A program made the translations under genes and the position numbers. Positions 59,616 to 64,000 of a DNA stretch of 64,000 nucleotides are shown piece after piece; position 1 is the first letter of the stretch, and each line of letters begins with the position of its first letter. The stretch spans positions 20,391,769-20,455,768 of the forward strand of contig OY783201.1 in assembly GCA_963678675.1 (NCBI GenBank). The letters run 5' to 3'. Origin of the DNA: Xiphydria camelus (lineage: Eukaryota > Arthropoda > Insecta > Hymenoptera > Xiphydriidae). Below the pieces are notes generated by a model. It worked only from the letters and a program-made list of their open reading frames with translations, was not told the origin of the DNA and did no database searches.

Positions 59616-62324
59616 CAGTGGGGGATTTTGACCTACAAAAGGTGGGGTAGTCGCAATTTTTTAATATGTTGTTAAGGTCTGAGCTTTAACAAGAAATCCA
59701 AGTTTTCGACCTTGGGGAGTGACCGCTCGAGCCGCCATCTTGAATTAAAGGGACAAAAAATGTTGTTTTTTTTTCAAAATAACTCCCCAGCGGTTGATTT
59801 CTCGACAAAAATGTTTAAATAAAAGTTAAAGCAGATAAAATTCCTCACATTTTTTGTATCTTTGTGTTGGCGGCGGCGGCGGAAAGCTGAACATTATTCC
59901 CAAAAAATAGTAACACTCGCCATTTTTGTGATTTTTGTTAGTGTTTCTTGCTATTTATAATAATTTTGTTCCTGATAGTTTTGGTCAGTTGGTGTTGACA
60001 TCTTGAGTATAATCTGTGTCCTCAATGTTATCATCATCGGTGCTTCTGAAAATACATTGCTCTTCTATTGGTAAATTTTGGTCATCTTCGTCCTCACTGT
60101 CGATTCGAACCACCGGTACATTTTCGCATAACTGACCACTGCAGAAGCCACACACAACGGAACACTTCAACCCAGCTTTCCTGTAAACACATGCTGCACC
60201 GCATCCTTTTCGACAAGTGCATGAAATGAATTTCAATAAGGTGTCGGGTGCTGGTTGCTTTGTCATTGTGAGTGGAGCAAGTTCATATTGCTATCAAGTT
60301 TCCAGCCCCAGTCTTCTGGTTTTTTCTCGATTCCATACCATTTTTGGACTTGGTGATACGTCCTGAATGCATGATATCGCGCGGCGTCCTTCGTTGATGG
60401 CAGAAAAGCAAAATTGGATTTACTTTTTGTGGTAGATTTAGTGAAACATTGGTAGCGGATTTCTTCCAAGGTGTCCTTTTTCATGTTGTCACCACACAAA
60501 GCAACGAGAAAGCGTGCTCCAGCGTCTGTGATGTGCTCTGGTGTTGCATTCTGTTTTTTGAAGATGCTAATGGTGGCACAGAGTCCTGCTGTTTTCTGGA
60601 GAAGCGGACAAAATTTTATTTTTCCTTGGCTGAAGATTGACGATGTCGTGTCGCAGCTACTAAACGCATGGAGAAACAGAATGTTCTCAGCTACTTCTTC
60701 ATGCTTTAAACTATTCGCGGAATATAGTTTTTCAGTAATTCTACCTATTCCTGGTTTGCGGAGGTAGATGTTACTTTGAGATGATGCTAATGCTGTCAGC
60801 AAAACAAGAAGATCAACGTCTTCACCAACTACGAAAACAGCATCAAATTTTGAGCACAAGAAAATCGCTGTTCTAAAATCAACACATCAGCATCTTCTTC
60901 CGCCTGTTTAACAGTAATAGCAGCCTGTTCCATTTTTTGTCAGCATCGAAATTAGATGGGTTTTATTATTTTCGTTGGCTAAAAATACTTCTTGGGGAAC
61001 TTGAACCGACATTGTTTCATCGAAGAGAGACTCCGCAGACATGTGCTTCTTCGATCGGCGAAGTCTTTCTGCGGCTTTGGTATTCTTTTTGCCACCATCA
61101 ATCGGATATCAATCGAAAACAACGACTGCATGTGAACCGTAGTGACTTCGTACATATTGAACGTACTTCTCGGAAATGGACGCAAATGAATCATTATGAT
61201 GCCATACAACTTTGTGCAAAAGGTATCCTCCATCCAAAACATTGATTTGGTTATCTCCGAATTCTACACATTCTGGAGAAGTTGTGTAAAAACTTTATAC
61301 AATGAGGATTTCGTGCCTTTACGCATTCCTTCCTCCGGGAAAAGCGACAAAGGAAATGGGGCACAAGCTCGAGTTTAAAATAATTTTTTAACTCGTCGTC
61401 GGATTTCTTCGCAATGCACATTCTTTGAAACAGCATGAGTGGGTTGATGGAAATTGTTGCTTCGCCGACTTTTATGCTGCGGTTGACTGCTGCCAATGGG
61501 ATGACCTTGCCTTTGCGTTTAAGTGTAATGGTCCCGAAATTTTCAAACGTGGCAACCATGTTCGACATCGTCTCGATACCTTTTTCTCTGGCCAAATGAC
61601 AGTTTATTTGTTCATTCCCGACAACTCCTGTACTTGTAGAAAAAAGCGAACTGATTTCGGGAGAGAGGATGCTGAGTAAACCAGTTCAACAGTTTCTTTA
61701 AGTCTTCGTTGTACCGAGTAATGCGAAGTCCGCGTATCGATGTTTTGCTCGGATGATTGCTAGATGAACGTCACAATATTCCTCAATGACGTCGCAAACG
61801 TTATGCAAAGATATCATTCCCAAAGTCCAGAGAGCGAGTACGCTGTCACTGATTCCACTTTTATTTTATCAATATATCGCGTCGTATTTATCGATATTTA
61901 TAAATTGATATATTATTTTTCATTTATCGAAAAATTTCGATATCTTCGTCGTAAGTGTAATTTGTTCTTAGGAAATTTACCGTCAAAAATGGGAAGTGTT
62001 ACTATGTTTTGGGAAAAATGTTCATATTTCCGCCGCTGTAACTCGAAACACATTAGACTTATAAAAAAACGAAGATACAAGACATGTGAGGAATTTCATA
62101 TTTTTTAACTTTTATTTAAACATTTTTGTCGCTAAATCAACCGCTGGGGAGTTATTTTGAAAAAAAAACATTTTTGGCCTTTTAATTCAAGATGGCGGCT
62201 CGAGCGGTCACTCTCCAAGGTCGAAAACTTGGATTTTTTGTTAAGACCCAGACCTTAACAACATATTAAAAAACTGTGACTACCCCACCTTTTGTAGAGT
62301 AAAGGCCTTTTTTGGCCCCCACTG
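59616..62324 (-). mobile_element. CAGTGGGGG element encoding a FEN/XPG-like nuclease
   Basis: TIRs of about 250 bp (59616-59863 and 62070-62324) begin CAGTGGGGG and are near-identical apart from an 11-bp gap. Each arm carries AAGATGGCGGC or its complement. The body encodes, on the minus strand, a FEN/XPG-like nuclease with a C-terminal CXC domain. It interrupts Transib copy B. The sequence just outside each end (GTCCAGT / ACTGGAC) is palindromic, and a direct duplication is not clear. Confidence 0.75.
59985..61680 (-). pseudogene. FEN1/XPG-like nuclease with CXC tail
   Basis: Read on the minus strand in three frames. Parts in order: MSNMVATFENFGTITLKRKG; then HAVVVFDRYPIDGGKKNTKA, like the FDG-x-P...K motif of the XPG N domain. 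Next are KQAEEDADVLI (like the acidic pair of XPG-I), FVVGEDVDLLVLLTAL (like the ED-x-D motif) and FLHAFSSCDTTSSIFSQGK (like the LLG-x-D-Y motif that binds the second metal). Near the end WYGIEKKPEDWGWKL precedes a Cys-rich CXC (TSO1/tesmin-like) domain, CTCRKGCGAACVYRKAGLKC, and an acidic tail. The order matches PIN-fold 5' nucleases. Several shifts, and one overlap at 60263-60266, break the frame. I know this protein type only as unnamed insect repeat proteins; the nuclease reading is inference from motifs. Confidence 0.6.
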
Positions 62325-62492
62325 ACTGGACTACAAACTAGTGACCCAAAAAAAGAAGTTCTACAATTACTGAATATTGCTGTTGACGATGAAGATAAGG
62401 AGAACATTCCTATTCAACAATTAATCGAAAGCGAAGCAGAAGATCAAGATGACAATGAAGACGATTCTTCTACTACTTCTGACAGCGAATAG
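62325..62492 (+). pseudogene. Transib copy B, C-terminal acidic tail
   Basis: Beyond the nuclease element the Transib frame resumes as TSDPKKEVLQLLNIAVDDED and ends in an acidic run (QDDNEDDSSTTSDSE-stop at 62492), matching the acidic tail of copy A (SETESESE). This locates the insertion about 50 codons from the transposase end. Confidence 0.65.
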
Positions 62493-62861
62493 ATACATGA
62501 TTCTCAGCTTCCTCTCTAGTTGCGTAAGTCTTCTTTACAATTCTTTGTTTCTCTGCCTTTGTTCCAAATATAAATTTATTCGCAATCAAACGTTTGAATG
62601 TTATTAACGCCTTTGCAAATGTATTTGCAGAATCTCGTGTGACATTAAACTATTCTGCGGTTACCATTAAGGTAATTGTATCGCTAAACCCACCAAGCAG
62701 TATGGGGCCAAGAGGGGCAAAAGTGAATTTCCGTCATTGGCGCTGTTTCAACCACCGTTCGATGAAGGCAACGTCTTCGCGACTGCGCAGTGCCGCGATC
62801 GGACCTAGGCATACCTGCCGACTCGCCAGAACGAACCATTAGAAATTTGTCGTAATTCTTA
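62493..62861. other. Spacer after Transib B, no gene
   Basis: AT-rich, then GC-richer. No CACTGTG terminus was found for copy B, so its right end is unresolved. Confidence 0.4.
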
Positions 62862-63119
62862 AGCCGCGTATACATCTGAGCACGAACAGGAACGAGGCGA
62901 GGCGGATGCCTCGTTTGAGGGTTTTTGGCAATCGTACGAGGCAACGACCCATCCATTCGTTCCTTTGATGTACCGACTCGAAACGGATAGACTCCGAACG
63001 GCCCCGAGGCGAGGCCGAGGCGTTTTGCCGCGCCTCGAATGCACGTACACACTTGCATGCTCGTTCGGCCTCGCCTTGCCTTGTTCCCGTTCGTGCTCAC
63101 AACAGATGTATATGCGGCT
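62862..63119. mobile_element. Harbinger-type MITE with TTA flanks
   Basis: Ends AGCCGCGTATACATCTG and complement with one change. Subterminal inverted blocks GAGCACGAACAGGAACGAGG pair with the right arm. TTA lies on both sides (62859-62861 and 63120-63122). Confidence 0.78.
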
Positions 63120-63122
63120 TTA

Positions 63123-63589
63123 GGCCCGCGTTCGCATCCTGTAACTCAAATAGAGGTACTTCGCCGTTACCTAGCGACCCTTGCTTTCACTCGCAGGTAA
63201 CCACGCTTTCTCGAACGCCTGCGTTGACGGTTGTAAGGGCACCTCCGGTCGACGGTCACTTCCTCACCAACCATCGAGACAGTCAGTTCAGAGTAGTGTT
63301 AACAATTAATTAAATTCGATTCGAACGTATACAAGCGTGTGCCATTACGGGATCGTTCACAATAGAATCTGTCATTCATTGGATTATTAATAGTGTATGT
63401 GACGTGTATACCGCATGTCCTATGGCCAACCGCGCAGGTGAACTGCGACCTGAATTCTTGACTTCGGCAGTATTTATGGTACAGTTAGAGTGGACTTCAG
63501 ACGAGTGCGCTGCATAAGAACGAAAAGTGTCGACTGCTCTTCTAATAGCTGTCAATTCGGGAGATCGAAGATTTTCGTGTAACCTCAAA
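63123..63589. other. Upstream region of the last gene fragment
   Basis: No supported ORF. It could hold a promoter or 5' exons of the CXC gene, but nothing is recognisable. Confidence 0.35.
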
Positions 63590-63957
63590 ATCGGTGACAA
63601 CAACTACAGATCCTGCTCCGGAAGCACTCCTCAAATTCATTTCCTGCAGATGCAAAAAGGATGTGGTCCAGCATGTGGCTGTAGAAAGACAGGTTTAAAA
63701 TGCTCCATCATTTGCATGCACTGCAATGGAGACTGTGAAAATATCACCGAAATTCCGATTGACGAGGAAATCGAAGATGAAACCCAAGACCGCCGTTAAC
63801 TATCTTTTCGCTACTAAAGATGGTGAGGAAGAGGAGGATACCGAAGAGGCTGCCGAAGAAGAGGATATCGAAGAGGACGATGACACTCAACCAATCCCAG
63901 AAATTGACATTGATCAACCTGGTCCTTCCAGAGCATCCAAACGATCAAGAATAGTTT
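63590..63957 (+). pseudogene. Second copy of the CXC tail of the nuclease family
   Basis: The plus strand encodes a TDPAPEALLKFISCRC lead and, after a 1-nt shift, GCGPACGCRKTGLKCSIICM HCNGDC. This is the same CXC pattern as at 59985-60266 (TLLKFISCTCRKGCGAACVY). An acidic tail and DQPGPSRASKRSRIV-stop end at 63957, with another frame change near 63800. The nuclease part is absent in this window, so it is a 3' fragment, or the last exon, of a related copy. Confidence 0.6.
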
Positions 63958-64000
63958 AAAAAGATACTTGTGGAGTAGGCCTACTGGGGAAACCACAATA

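Noticed and set aside
62684..63100. 138-residue minus-strand ORF
   Set aside because: Runs across a Harbinger-type MITE palindrome; no domain.

Overview
The window looks like AT-rich, intron-bearing arthropod DNA, most likely from an insect and plausibly a hymenopteran. Splice sites are canonical GT-AG, rosa/VS-type DD41D mariners, BEL/Pao, CsRn1-type gypsy, Jockey, Transib and hAT elements coexist, and I see nothing prokaryotic. Almost all of it is transposable-element sequence, much of it nested. The species is inference; the families are called from protein motifs read by eye.

Layout. 1-1167: the 3' part of a spliced BEN-domain gene, the only convincing ordinary host-like gene. 1353-5064: a TA-flanked MITE, a 70-bp tandem repeat, a decayed pogo transposase and a hAT-like fragment. 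4994-9090: two related MITEs (one holding a 270-bp solo LTR), then a decayed CsRn1-type Ty3/gypsy element cut off by a DD41D transposase tail. 9817-14645: a decayed insect multicopy gene of unknown function, split at a splice acceptor by a 2.2-kb DD41D element with about 416-bp TIRs. 15978-21929: a small MITE that received a Harbinger (with MADF gene) and a pogo element, the latter holding a mariner MITE.

23651-47008: one large gene, a Mutator-like (MULE) transposase carrying a C-terminal DEDDh exonuclease. Its second intron is about 13.4 kb and holds a giant inverted repeat of minisatellite arms, an intact DD41D transposon, a Jockey LINE (minus strand) and a BED-finger hAT transposase gene. 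Its third exon is split by a full-length BEL/Pao retrotransposon with an intact 1740-residue ORF and near-identical 822-bp LTRs.

47780-64000: an unclassified repeat-encoded protein fragment in two inverted copies, a 128-140 bp satellite, a tRNA-like sequence, and a gypsy element with a zinc-knuckle third ORF. A Transib transposon (RAG1-related transposase, RSS-like CACAGTG ends, CGGCC target duplication) sits in the gypsy integrase gene. A second, divergent Transib gene at 57801-62492 is itself split by a 2.7-kb element encoding a FEN1/XPG-like nuclease with a CXC domain, and a second copy of that CXC tail ends the window.

The genes do not form a pathway. They are autonomous elements, their derivatives and broken copies, and the order of insertion can often be read from target-site duplications and resumed reading frames. 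The least described items are the FEN/XPG-like nuclease transposon, the MULE transposase-exonuclease gene and the two Transib lineages.
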